Assembly (NCBI GenBank): GCA_947630665.1 | Contig: CANRID010000002.1 | Span: 62,001 to 126,000 of the forward strand | Direction of reading: 5' to 3' | DNA length: 64,000 nt | DNA from: an uncultured Bacteroidales bacterium | GTDB lineage: Bacteria > Bacteroidota > Bacteroidia > Bacteroidales > UBA932 | Shown here: positions 36,498-44,854 of the stretch, piece by piece | How positions within the stretch are numbered: the first letter of the stretch is position 1 | Layout: each line of letters starts with the position of its first letter | Notes under the pieces: generated by a model | The model's database searches: none | The model's input: the letters and a program-made list of their open reading frames with translations, nothing else | Told to the model about the DNA's origin: nothing | Made by a program: the position numbers and the translations under genes

Positions 36498-37513
36498 AGG
36501 TCGTATTTATTTTTAACTATATCATATACAGGCAATTTTATTTCCTGTTCCAATCTTCTGCACAATACTTCCGAATCCAGTACATAACCGCTCGGGGCCG
36601 TCGGATTCACGCATACCGCAATCAGCTTGCTTTTTTGCAGTACTTTTATCTGTCCCCCTCTTTTCAAAAACATCCGGTAAGCGGTCTCGGAAACGAACAG
36701 CTTCGTAAAATCCCTGACTATCACTTCCGCACCCTTTATCTCCGGAGAATCCGCAAGCCTTTGCAGGAATCTGTCGGTAAGCGCTCCGGAAATGTAAATC
36801 ACCTTACTCCGTTTTACCGGATCGTCCTTTATGCCGTCCATTGTCAGGGAAGATGCGATTCCCAAATCCAGCATCCTACCCTCTTTGTCTGTTCCCCACA
36901 CGCCCCTTTCCACATTTATAAAGCGATTCCTCAATACGGAATCGGCCAGCGGAATATCTATCAATTCCACCATGAACCGGGTTTTACGGACCAGCGTATC
37001 CAAATTGGCCGAATAGGCCGCCCCGGTCGAAAGGACCATCGCCCTGCTTACGGCGGGAGAAGCGGAACTGATCCGGGACAGCGCCCCGTCTATGATTTTC
37101 AAATCGATTCCGAACCTGTCCAAAGATTTCATCCATCGTATCAGAGATGTTCCGGATGAAGGTCCCGACAGTAAAACGTTCCCGCCTATCAGCACTTTCG
37201 CAGTAACTATTCTTCCCAAAGAACTTCTTTCATCCGTAATATCCACCAGCTCGGAGAGCAGGTTCCTGCTTCTGTAATGGATTTCCGCCGTAGAGAAATA
37301 CATCCCTTCCGTCAGATGGATTTCCGGCTTGGCTGTACGGGTTACCTGATCCGTGCTTTCTCCGTCCATACCTATGGAGGTTACCGCCACTTTGCATTTT
37401 TGTGACGATAACCTTCGCAGGATATAGTTCAGACATTCCGTTTTACCGGTATTCTTCTCCAGCCCCACAATGGATAAACTGTCATATTCGAGAATATCCC
37501 GGATAAAAGGCAT
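36488..37513 (-). CDS. kamB: Probable lysine 5,6-aminomutase reactivase subunit KamB
   Basis: A 341-residue protein with a P-loop LEKNTGKTE near residues 18-26, a VLLSGPSSGTSLIRW segment and a LKIIDGALSR strand, and no membrane span. This family sits between kamA and kamC in lysine fermentation clusters and is annotated as a reactivase subunit. The nucleotide-binding start suggests a GTPase/ATPase or chaperone partner for KamC. It begins 10 bases after kamA and overlaps kamC, so the two are likely translated together. The mechanism is inference. Confidence 0.78.
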   Translation of the reverse strand: MPFIRDILEYDSLSIVGLEKNTGKTECLNYILRRLSSQKCKVAVTSIGMDGESTDQVTRTAKPEIHLTEGMYFSTAEIHYRSRNLLSELVDITDERSSLGRIVTAKVLIGGNVLLSGPSSGTSLIRWMKSLDRFGIDLKIIDGALSRISSASPAVSRAMVLSTGAAYSANLDTLVRKTRFMVELIDIPLADSVLRNRFINVERGVWGTDKEGRMLDLGIASSLTMDGIKDDPVKRSKVIYISGALTDRFLQRLADSPEIKGAEVIVRDFTKLFVSETAYRMFLKRGGQIKVLQKSKLIAVCVNPTAPSGYVLDSEVLCRRLEQEIKLPVYDIVKNKYDLCC

Positions 37514-37523
37514 GACGACGGAT

Positions 37524-38771
37524 TCATTTATGATGAGCTCTTTCCTTTCTGTTCAAATGGGCCGGTTCGATGGCCATTCCCTTGCCCTCAAGCAAGGCAG
37601 AAACCCCTTCGATCGGCTTGTTTTGCCTGCAATATTCGCAGTTGCACTCGTTTTTGTAATCGACAGGTTCCGTATAGGTGGTAATCACCCCTTCGAAATT
37701 TCTCAGCACCACTTTACCCGGAGCCTGGGAAATCACATAATTCGGCATTACCGGCGTCTTGCCTCCCCCGCCAGGAGCATCCACTACGAAAGTAGGCACG
37801 GCGTAACCGGAAGTATGGCCCCTGAGACCTTCGATAATCTCGATTCCTTTGGAAACCGGTGTCCGGAAATGTTCCAGCCCCATGGACAGATCGCATTGAT
37901 AGATATAATACGGACGGACGCGCATCTTCACTAATTCGTGAACCAATTTTTTCATGATATTCACGCAATCGTTCACTCCCCGCAGCAATACGGACTGATT
38001 GCCTAACGGAATTCCCGCATCGGCCAGACGGGCGCATGCGGCCGCGGCTTCCGCCGTTACTTCATTTGGATGATTGAAATGTGTATTAAGCCAGATAGGA
38101 TGATACTTTTTCAACATATTCACCAGATTCTCCGTAATCCGCTGCGGACACACTACCGGTGTGCGAGAACCGATACGGATAATCTCCACATGCGGAATCG
38201 CACGAAGACGCTGGATAATGGACTCCAACCTTTCATCGCTCACCATCAGGGCATCGCCGCCCGAGAGCAGCACATCCCTTACCTGCGGAGTCTTAGCTAT
38301 ATAATCGATTGCTTTCTGGATATTGCCCGCTGCGGTTTCCCCGTCTTTATGACCTGCGAATCTGCGGCGCGTACAATGGCGGCAATACATGGAACACATA
38401 TCGGTAATCAGAAGCAATACCCTGTCGGGATACCGGTGGGTAAGGCCCGGAACAGGGGAATCCTCGTCTTCATGAAGAGGATCCAGCAAATCGGCTGCCG
38501 CCCGGTGGGTTTCGTTTATCGTAGGAATCGCCTGTTTTCTTATCGGGCAATCCGGATTGTCCGGATCGATCAGGCTGATATAATAAGGAGTAATCGCCAT
38601 TCTCAAAGTTTCCAGGGATTTCTTTACTCCTTCCTCCTCCTCCGGTGTCAGGGAGACGTATTTCTTTAATTCTTCCAGGGTTTCGATCCTGTTTTTCACT
38701 TGCCATTTCCAATCGTTCCACTGCTGGTCGGTAACATTTGGAAATAATTCTTTTCTTCTAGATTCTGCCAT
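37524..38771 (-). CDS. kamA: L-lysine 2,3-aminomutase
   Basis: A 415-residue radical SAM enzyme converting L-lysine to L-beta-lysine. The [4Fe-4S] cysteines C126, C130 and C133 sit in MCSMYCRHCTRRR. The PLP lysine is K338 in the GGGGKTPVMPNY loop. D294 and D331 are one position from the clostridial lysine-binding aspartates D293 and D330, supporting lysine rather than another amino acid. The C-terminal cysteines seen in ECNCEYCRQN may bind zinc. The reading frame stays open upstream of the ATG into the kdd relic. Confidence 0.96.
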   Translation of the reverse strand: MAESRRKELFPNVTDQQWNDWKWQVKNRIETLEELKKYVSLTPEEEEGVKKSLETLRMAITPYYISLIDPDNPDCPIRKQAIPTINETHRAAADLLDPLHEDEDSPVPGLTHRYPDRVLLLITDMCSMYCRHCTRRRFAGHKDGETAAGNIQKAIDYIAKTPQVRDVLLSGGDALMVSDERLESIIQRLRAIPHVEIIRIGSRTPVVCPQRITENLVNMLKKYHPIWLNTHFNHPNEVTAEAAAACARLADAGIPLGNQSVLLRGVNDCVNIMKKLVHELVKMRVRPYYIYQCDLSMGLEHFRTPVSKGIEIIEGLRGHTSGYAVPTFVVDAPGGGGKTPVMPNYVISQAPGKVVLRNFEGVITTYTEPVDYKNECNCEYCRQNKPIEGVSALLEGKGMAIEPAHLNRKERAHHK

Positions 38772-38905
38772 AGCCTTCTTATTAACATATAATTTTTTGA
38801 ACAGATCCCGTATTTCTTTCGACTCCCAAGGCGGCTTGGGTAAAACTCGTCGCCATGGAAAAGAAATTTACGGATGATAAAACCCGGTGCATACCATATC
38901 TGCAC
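38772..38905 (-). pseudogene. Relic of a second kdd copy between kdd and kamA
   Basis: The reverse strand of this spacer encodes, in one frame, VNFFSMATSFTQAALG, against VYFFSMATSFTKAALG in the intact Kdd. In the next frame it encodes ESKEIRDLFKKLYVN, against the Kdd C-terminus ESEKLRKIFTELYA. The residues between are missing, the frame is shifted, and the stop is gone, so the second frame runs on into kamA. This indicates a decayed partial duplication or a replaced paralogue. A weak hairpin (GGTGCA/TGCACC, 38886-38906) also lies here and might reduce read-through. Confidence 0.65.
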
Positions 38906-38922
38906 CCGTTTTTCAACATAGG

Positions 38923-39963
38923 CTATGCGTATAACTCGGTGAATATCTTTCTGAGTTTTTCGCTTTCCCTCAACTCCTGCAAGGTAATTTCCGCATGACC
39001 TTTGGTATAGCCGTTTCCTACGATCATCGTGACGTCGCTTCCTACGCCCTCGGCACCCAAAGCGGCCTTGGTAAAGCTGGTAGCCATCGAGAAGAAATAG
39101 ACTATGCCCGTATTCTTGGTGCAGAGAATGCTGGTCATTTCGGTATCGGTAATATTGACGTTATTGATGGTAATATCGCACATTTCTCCGTTGGTAAGTT
39201 CGGAAATTTTTTCCATCACCGGAACCGGCTGGGTAGCGTCCGCTGAAAATACATAGTCGCAGAATCCCAGATCCATCAGTCTCTTGGTGCTTTTTTCGCT
39301 ATGGCACAAACCGATTACCTTTCCGGTTACGCCCGCACGCTTCTTGGCTTCGTAGCAGCAAAGCATTCCGGATTTTCCGCCGGCCCCTATGATCAGCACC
39401 GTATCGCCCGGTTTCACGAGCTTGGCGGTCTGTGCAGGCGCACCGGCCACATCCAAAGCGGAAAGAGCAAGATTCTCAGGAAGATCTGAAGGTATTTTAG
39501 CATAGATGCCGCTTTCGAACAGAATAGCCTTGCCGTCTATATCCACCTGATCTATTTCCGGACGGATATCCTTTATCTTGTCTATTCTCAGCGGGGTAAG
39601 GGACAAAGAAACCAACGTGGCGATTTTATCCCCTTCTTTCAGATCGATCTTGCCTTTCAGGGCATCCCCTATTTTCTCTACGGTACCCAACAGCATACCG
39701 CCGGATCCGGTCACCGGATTGCGGTGTTTGCCCTGTTTGGCTACGATATCCATCATAATCTCGGCGATTTTCTTTTTATCGCCGCCCGCCTGCTGTTCTA
39801 TCTGTGTAAAACTGGCCGAATCAATATTTAAAGTCTTGACATCGATCAGAATCTCGTTGTCATAGATCTCGTCCATATTATTGTCGATTTTATTGGCAGG
39901 CTGAGGAAGCACTCCCTTAGGTTCAATCACCCTGTGAATTCCGTATTTGTTACCTTTTTTCAT
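38923..39963 (-). CDS. kdd: L-erythro-3,5-diaminohexanoate dehydrogenase
   Basis: A 346-residue NAD(P)-dependent dehydrogenase with an MDR-like nucleotide fold, seen in VLIIGAGGKSGMLCCYEAKKR. It oxidises 3,5-diaminohexanoate to 5-amino-3-oxohexanoate. The family start is NKYGIHRVIEPKGVLPQPA, and GSGGMLLGTVEKIG is a further landmark. The 90-base gap to kce contains a possible short hairpin (GGGGCG/CGTCCC with one wobble pair, 40002-40019). Parts of its C-terminus are duplicated as a relic downstream. Confidence 0.94.
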   Translation of the reverse strand: MKKGNKYGIHRVIEPKGVLPQPANKIDNNMDEIYDNEILIDVKTLNIDSASFTQIEQQAGGDKKKIAEIMMDIVAKQGKHRNPVTGSGGMLLGTVEKIGDALKGKIDLKEGDKIATLVSLSLTPLRIDKIKDIRPEIDQVDIDGKAILFESGIYAKIPSDLPENLALSALDVAGAPAQTAKLVKPGDTVLIIGAGGKSGMLCCYEAKKRAGVTGKVIGLCHSEKSTKRLMDLGFCDYVFSADATQPVPVMEKISELTNGEMCDITINNVNITDTEMTSILCTKNTGIVYFFSMATSFTKAALGAEGVGSDVTMIVGNGYTKGHAEITLQELRESEKLRKIFTELYA

Positions 39964-40053
39964 ACTGAATAGTTATTAATTGTTTATGATTCTGTTGTTG
40001 TGGGACGATTCGCCGCCCCAAGTCCATAGTAAAGAATAAAAAAGGGCGTACGG

Positions 40054-40872
40054 TTACGCAAGCCCCAGAATTTTACGTGCTTCGGCCGGAGTAGCGATTT
40101 CCCTGCCCAGTTCTTTGGCCAGACGGACTACTTTGGCGACCAGTTCGCCGTTGGATTTGGCAAGTACGCCTTTGGACAAATAAACGTTATCCTCAAAACC
40201 GACCCGTACATGTCCCCCATCTATGATAGCCGCAACGGCCAAAGGAAATTCGTAACGACCTACGCCCGCTACCGTATAAGTAGAATCCGCCGGAATGCTC
40301 CCGCGCAGAAAAACGAAATCGCGCAGATCTCCGGAAATGCCTCCGTTGACCCCCATTACGAAATCGAAATGGATAGGAGATTTGATATAGCCCTTTTTCG
40401 CAAGACGCAAAGCCATGTCGATCATGCTTTTATCGAATACCTCGCATTCGGGTTTGATCCCTCTTTCGATCATTTTCTCTCCGAAATACCTGATCGTGTT
40501 TTCCGTATTTTCGAAAATATCGTCGCCTCCGAAATTCAGCGTTCCGCAATCCAATGTCGCCATTTCGGGATGAAGCTCGGTCGGTTGCAGCCGCTCGTCA
40601 TCGGTCATCCCCACTGCGCCCCCGGTCGAAGGCTGGATAATAACATCCGGACATTCTTTCTTAATGGCATTTATCACGGCCTCAAAACGGGCCTTGCTTT
40701 GAGTGGGAGTGCCGTCGTCCTCCCTTACATGCAGATGAATAATGCTCGCTCCGGCATCGTAGGCCGATTTGGCTTCCCTTACGCATTCCTCTACGGTATA
40801 AGGTACGGCGGGATTATGTTCTTTCAGAACTTCCGCTCCGCATATAGCGGCGGTAATGATTAGTTTTTCCAT
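40054..40872 (-). CDS. kce: 3-keto-5-aminohexanoate cleavage enzyme
   Basis: A 272-residue TIM-barrel enzyme of the BKACE (DUF849) family. Zinc ligands H46 and H48 sit in IIHLHVREDDG, with E14 in CGAE and an acidic E227 in VGFEDN near the expected active-site glutamate. It condenses 5-amino-3-oxohexanoate with acetyl-CoA to give 3-aminobutyryl-CoA and acetoacetate. BKACE members vary in substrate, but the neighbours kdd and kal make the lysine role secure. Confidence 0.94.
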   Translation of the reverse strand: MEKLIITAAICGAEVLKEHNPAVPYTVEECVREAKSAYDAGASIIHLHVREDDGTPTQSKARFEAVINAIKKECPDVIIQPSTGGAVGMTDDERLQPTELHPEMATLDCGTLNFGGDDIFENTENTIRYFGEKMIERGIKPECEVFDKSMIDMALRLAKKGYIKSPIHFDFVMGVNGGISGDLRDFVFLRGSIPADSTYTVAGVGRYEFPLAVAAIIDGGHVRVGFEDNVYLSKGVLAKSNGELVAKVVRLAKELGREIATPAEARKILGLA

Positions 40873-40887
40873 AGTATGTCCGCTGAT

Positions 40888-41280
40888 TTAATTATTTTTT
40901 CTCTGGCACTTTTTAGGAACCACGCATGTACCGCTGGCGCGGCAAACTACGATCGGTTCCTCCAAGGCATCCGCAGCCGAATCGGATATATCCGGGCGCG
41001 GAACAATCACCTTGCGGGCCTCGAAAACCATTTTTCTGGAAGAATTTCCACAGGAAACGATCTCTCCGGTGGCTTCTATATAATCTCCGGCATATACCGG
41101 AGCTATGAATTCTACATTATCATACGCCTTGAACAGTCCTTCGTCCCCGTCGTTGCGGATAAGCAGTTCGGTCGCAACATCCCCGAAAAGGTTCAACATT
41201 CTTGCGCCGTCCACCAGATTCCCGCCGTAATGGGCATCGTGGCAGCTCATCCTTACTCTTATTAACGCTTTGTTTGTCAT
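40888..41280 (-). CDS. kal: 3-aminobutyryl-CoA ammonia lyase
   Basis: A 130-residue hotdog-fold enzyme removing ammonia from L-3-aminobutyryl-CoA to give crotonyl-CoA. It starts [20 protein letters not shown], and the [15 protein letters not shown] segment is characteristic of the family. It lies 15 bases upstream of kce and 32 bases downstream of atoD. The product feeds Bcd encoded in the same operon. Confidence 0.92.
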   Translation of the reverse strand: MTNKALIRVRMSCHDAHYGGNLVDGARMLNLFGDVATELLIRNDGDEGLFKAYDNVEFIAPVYAGDYIEATGEIVSCGNSSRKMVFEARKVIVPRPDISDSAADALEEPIVVCRASGTCVVPKKCQRKNN

Positions 41281-41312
41281 AGTTCGTCCAACAGTTTAAA
41301 GTCGTCTGAATA

Positions 41313-41960
41313 TTATTTTGAATAGATGTAATCCACGAAAATCGCCGGAGTATGCACGCATTCGGGTGCTATCTCACCCGTCCCGACAACTTTTTCCGCT
41401 TCCGCAATCACCAAATCGGCCGCCGTAGCCATCAGCGGGTTGAAATTCTGGGTGGTTCCCACATATACTAAATTGCCGTCTTCATCGGCCAGGGTAGCCC
41501 CGAGCAAAGCCACGTCCGCTTTCAGGGGTTTTTCCAAAAGATATTTCTTGCCGTCTACCGTAACGGTCTCCTTTCCTTCAGCCACGACCGTACCTAACCC
41601 CGTAGAAGTCAGGACGCCTCCCAAACCGGCGCCGTAGGCCCGGATTCTCTCTGCCAACGTGCCTTGCGGCGAAAACTCGACCTCCAATTCGCCGGAATTC
41701 ATCTGTTCGCTGGTATGGGGATTGGTGCCGATATGAGACACTATCACCTTCTTCACCTGCTTGTTGGCGATCAGCTTGCCGTGCGCGACATCCGCATAAG
41801 CCGTATCGTTACAAATCAGCGTAAGATCCTTCACTCCGCTTTTGGCCAATTCGTCCAAAATGGTGACAGGACTCCCGGCCGCCAGAAAACCGCCGACCAT
41901 AACCGTCATGCCGTCCTTAATCTTAGATACGGCATCCTGCAAAGAAATTCTTTTATTCAT
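41313..41960 (-). CDS. atoD: Butyryl-CoA:acetoacetate CoA-transferase alpha subunit
   Basis: A 215-residue alpha subunit of a class I CoA-transferase, with the CoA-binding glycine motif VMVGGFLAAGSP near residues 20-31 and the GVLTSTGLGTVVAEGKE segment. It partners with AtoA, whose gene is nine genes downstream. It is the first gene of the lysine operon, 43 bases from the -7 element. Function as a butyrate-releasing transferase is inferred from the operon. Confidence 0.9.
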   Translation of the reverse strand: MNKRISLQDAVSKIKDGMTVMVGGFLAAGSPVTILDELAKSGVKDLTLICNDTAYADVAHGKLIANKQVKKVIVSHIGTNPHTSEQMNSGELEVEFSPQGTLAERIRAYGAGLGGVLTSTGLGTVVAEGKETVTVDGKKYLLEKPLKADVALLGATLADEDGNLVYVGTTQNFNPLMATAADLVIAEAEKVVGTGEIAPECVHTPAIFVDYIYSK

Positions 41961-42002
41961 ATTTTAAGTGAAATAAGTTAAAATCTTTATTCATATAATT
42001 TG

Positions 42003-42033
42003 CAAATTTAAGGAAATAAAATATTATTTCAAA
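42003..42033 (-). promoter_or_regulatory. Promoter of the lysine fermentation operon
   Basis: On the reverse strand TTTG (42030-42033) and TAAATTTG (42003-42010) are separated by 19 bases, a near-ideal Bacteroidetes promoter. Transcription would start near 41996 with a leader of about 36 bases. No other equally good promoter was noticed within the 13 genes. Confidence 0.7.
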
Positions 42034-42104
42034 CAGGGACATGTTAAAATAATGTCAATTTATAAATAAACCGAATATCTATTTAAAATATCGAAATTTT
42101 ATGA

Positions 42105-42112
42105 TATTTTTG
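42105..42112 (+). promoter_or_regulatory. -7 element for the mscS-crt-hbd unit
   Basis: TATTTTTG matches TAnnTTTG and lies 44 bases before the mscS ATG. It is divergent from the lysine operon promoter, about 95 bases away, so one regulator between them could affect both. Confidence 0.5.
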
Positions 42113-42156
42113 TAAAATTAATCGCCGTATTCAGGCTATAAATTATTTCCGAGCAG

Positions 42157-43080
42157 ATGAATTTTCTTGTATTTTTTCAAACACAGGCGGATACGTCAAA
42201 ACACGTTTCATTGGGCATCCGGGAGACCATAGACAAGATGGCAGGAATGTCATTTACCGAACTGCTCGGATTCCTGGCAGACTCCCTGGTAAAAATAGGT
42301 CTAAAAGTGCTGGCGGCCATTATTATTTATTTCCTCGGCGCCTGGATCATCAAGAAAAGTAAAAAAATCCTCAGGGAAATCCTGGTAAAAAGGCATGCCG
42401 ACGCATCGCTAAGCACCTTTCTGCAAAGCCTGCTGAGCATTACGCTGACTTTAGTGCTGATTGTCATTACTATCGGGACCTTAGGCGTAGATACCAGCTC
42501 CTTGGTGGCCCTGCTGGCCGGCTCGGGACTGGCTATCGGTATGGCGCTGAGCGGCACCCTGCAGAACTTTGCCGGAGGAATCATGATTTTGCTTTTCAAG
42601 CCGTTCAAGGTAGGCGACTATATCGAGGCCCAGGGGTACGGCGGGACAGTGGATTCGATCCAGATTACCACCACCCATATCACTACTCCCGACAATAAGA
42701 TGATAGTACTCCCCAACGGCGCCCTTTCCAACGGTGTCATCAACAATTTCTCCGCAACGGGGACGCGCCGGTGCGAATGGAAAATCAGCATTTCATACGG
42801 AGACGACGTAGAGAAAGCGAAACGGGTAATTCTGGAAATCCTCGAGGCCCATCCGGCCGTTATCCGGGAACCCGCCGCTCCTTTTGCCGCCTTGGATACC
42901 CTGGCGGACAGCAGCGTGATAATCGTGGCCCGGGCCTGGGTAAAATTCGCAGATTACTGGACCCTTTATTACGAGATAAATGAAAAAATATACAACGAAC
43001 TTCCAAAAAACGGCATCAGCTTCCCGTTCCCTCAGTTGGATGTACACATGAAAAGCGCTGCCGCAGAAAAGACAAACTGA
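42157..43080 (+). CDS. MscS-family mechanosensitive channel
   Basis: A 307-residue small-conductance channel protein. Three membrane spans are predicted at about residues 45-65, 88-108 and 112-135. The pore helix is rich in Ala/Gly (LVALLAGSGLAIGMALSGTLQNFAGG), followed by the MscS beta-domain motif FKVGDYIEAQGYGGTV and PNGALSNGVINN. It would release solutes on hypo-osmotic shock. It is the first gene of a forward group with crotonase and 3-hydroxybutyryl-CoA dehydrogenase; no functional link is evident. Confidence 0.92.
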   Translation: MNFLVFFQTQADTSKHVSLGIRETIDKMAGMSFTELLGFLADSLVKIGLKVLAAIIIYFLGAWIIKKSKKILREILVKRHADASLSTFLQSLLSITLTLVLIVITIGTLGVDTSSLVALLAGSGLAIGMALSGTLQNFAGGIMILLFKPFKVGDYIEAQGYGGTVDSIQITTTHITTPDNKMIVLPNGALSNGVINNFSATGTRRCEWKISISYGDDVEKAKRVILEILEAHPAVIREPAAPFAALDTLADSSVIIVARAWVKFADYWTLYYEINEKIYNELPKNGISFPFPQLDVHMKSAAAEKTN

Positions 43081-43107
43081 AACCGAACCGTTGTTAATAT
43101 ACAGATT

Positions 43108-43887
43108 ATGACTTATACGAAACTAATAATCGAAAAGAAAGAAAAAGTCTGCATTGTCTCCATTAACAATCCGCAGGCTTTGAATGCTCTGAATTCCACC
43201 GTTCTGGAGGAACTGGACCGGGCTTTTTCCGAAATCGCCGCCGATGACGGTATCGCCGCCGTTATCCTGACGGGTGCAGGAAAAGCCTTCGTTGCGGGAG
43301 CCGATATTTCCCAAATGAGCACCATGAATGCAGCCCAGGGGAAAGCATTCGGAGAATACGGAGCAGCCGTATTCCGTAAAATAGAATTGTTGGACAAACC
43401 TGTTATTGCGGCAGTAAACGGCTACGCATTAGGAGGAGGATGCGAACTGGCCATGTGCTGCGATATCCGGATCGCCTCGGCCAAAGCCAAATTCGGCCAG
43501 CCCGAGGTGGGGTTAGGCATTACGCCCGGATTTTCCGGCACCCAGCGGCTGCCTCGTATAGTAGGACCGGGAAAGGCCAAAGAGTTGATCTATACGGCCG
43601 GGATAATCGATGCAGCGGAGGCCTGCCGTATCGGTTTAGTCAATAAAGTGACCGAGCCGGAAGCCCTTATGGACGAAGCCATGGAGATGGCCGCAAAAAT
43701 CGCTTCCAAAGCCCCTATCGCGGTAAAATACAGCAAACAGGCCATCAACAAGGGAATGCAGACGGATATGGACACGGCCATTTCCATAGAAGCCGACCTT
43801 TTCGGACTTTGTTTTTCGAGCGAGGACCAGAAAGAAGGGATGAGAGCCTTTTTGGAAAAAAGAGCCCCCGATTTCAAGAATAAATAA
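43108..43887 (+). CDS. crt: Crotonase (3-hydroxybutyryl-CoA dehydratase)
   Basis: A 259-residue enoyl-CoA hydratase interconverting crotonyl-CoA and 3-hydroxybutyryl-CoA. Oxyanion-hole segments are AFVAGADISQM and NGYALGGGCELA, and the two catalytic glutamates are E113 and E133 (GQPEVGLG). With Hbd encoded 31 bases downstream it links the crotonyl-CoA produced by the divergent lysine operon to acetoacetyl-CoA. The direction of flux cannot be told from sequence. Confidence 0.93.
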   Translation: MTYTKLIIEKKEKVCIVSINNPQALNALNSTVLEELDRAFSEIAADDGIAAVILTGAGKAFVAGADISQMSTMNAAQGKAFGEYGAAVFRKIELLDKPVIAAVNGYALGGGCELAMCCDIRIASAKAKFGQPEVGLGITPGFSGTQRLPRIVGPGKAKELIYTAGIIDAAEACRIGLVNKVTEPEALMDEAMEMAAKIASKAPIAVKYSKQAINKGMQTDMDTAISIEADLFGLCFSSEDQKEGMRAFLEKRAPDFKNK

Positions 43888-43918
43888 CACTTATTAACAT
43901 ATTTAAATCATCACTTAT

Positions 43919-44764
43919 ATGAAAATCGCTGTAGTAGGTACAGGCACAATGGGCAACGGTATTGCCCAGACATTTGCCCAGGCCGGCCACGAGGTCCTTC
44001 TGAAAGGGCGCTCGGAAGCGTCATTGGCAAAAGCGCACAAAGCCATAGAAAAAAGCCTATCCAAAATGGTAGAAAAAGGGAAAATGGAAGCCGCCCAAAA
44101 GGATGCCGTTATCGCCCGGATAAAAGACACGATGCTCTATGAAGACTGCGCGGATGCGGATCTGGTAATAGAAGTAGTGGCCGAGAATATGGCCATCAAA
44201 CAAGAGATCTTCAAGCTTTTGGACAAAATCTGCAAACCGGAAGCGATCCTGGCCACCAACACTTCTTCCCTCTCCATCACGCAGGTGGCTGCATTTACAG
44301 AACGCCCGCAGAATGTTATCGGGATGCATTTCTTCAACCCGGTTCCGATGATGAAATTAGTAGAGGTGATAAAAGGGCAGCTTACATCCCCGGAAGTGCA
44401 TGATAAAGTCATTTCCATCGCCGAACAGATAGGCAAGACTCCGGTCAGCGTAAACGAAGCCCCAGGTTTCGTAGTAAACAGAATCCTTATCCCGATGGTC
44501 AATGAGGGTATCGGCATTTATGCAGACGGTGTAGCCTCCAAAGAGGAAATAGACGAAGCCATGAAATTGGGAGCCAACCACCCTATGGGTCCGCTCGCAC
44601 TCGCAGACCTGATCGGATTGGATGTGTGCCTGGCTATTATGGAAGTCCTGTACAATGAATTCGGGGATCCTAAATACCGTCCGCATCCGTTATTAAGAAA
44701 AATGGTGCGGGCCAATCAATTGGGCCGTAAGACCGGAATCGGTTTTTACGATTACCGCAAATAG
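43919..44764 (+). CDS. hbd: 3-hydroxybutyryl-CoA dehydrogenase
   Basis: A 281-residue NAD(P)-dependent dehydrogenase with N-terminal [17 protein letters not shown], the active-site His in [16 protein letters not shown], and the [14 protein letters not shown] helix of the C-terminal domain. It converts acetoacetyl-CoA and 3-hydroxybutyryl-CoA. The length is that of the stand-alone short-chain enzyme of butyrate producers, not a FadB fusion. A terminator follows. Confidence 0.95.
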   Translation: MKIAVVGTGTMGNGIAQTFAQAGHEVLLKGRSEASLAKAHKAIEKSLSKMVEKGKMEAAQKDAVIARIKDTMLYEDCADADLVIEVVAENMAIKQEIFKLLDKICKPEAILATNTSSLSITQVAAFTERPQNVIGMHFFNPVPMMKLVEVIKGQLTSPEVHDKVISIAEQIGKTPVSVNEAPGFVVNRILIPMVNEGIGIYADGVASKEEIDEAMKLGANHPMGPLALADLIGLDVCLAIMEVLYNEFGDPKYRPHPLLRKMVRANQLGRKTGIGFYDYRK

Positions 44765-44810
44765 GCAAATTCAGAAATCCGGAATATCCGTACTCCGGAC
44801 AGAAGAAAGC

Positions 44811-44854
44811 AAAGCCGTTTATCGATTTTCCGATAGCGGCTTTTCTCCTTTTTT
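44811..44854 (+). terminator. Terminator of the mscS-crt-hbd unit
   Basis: AAAGCCG and CGGCTTT with an inner ATCG/CGAT pairing form a stem, followed by T-rich sequence. It covers the stop region of the convergent acyltransferase gene. Confidence 0.7.
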
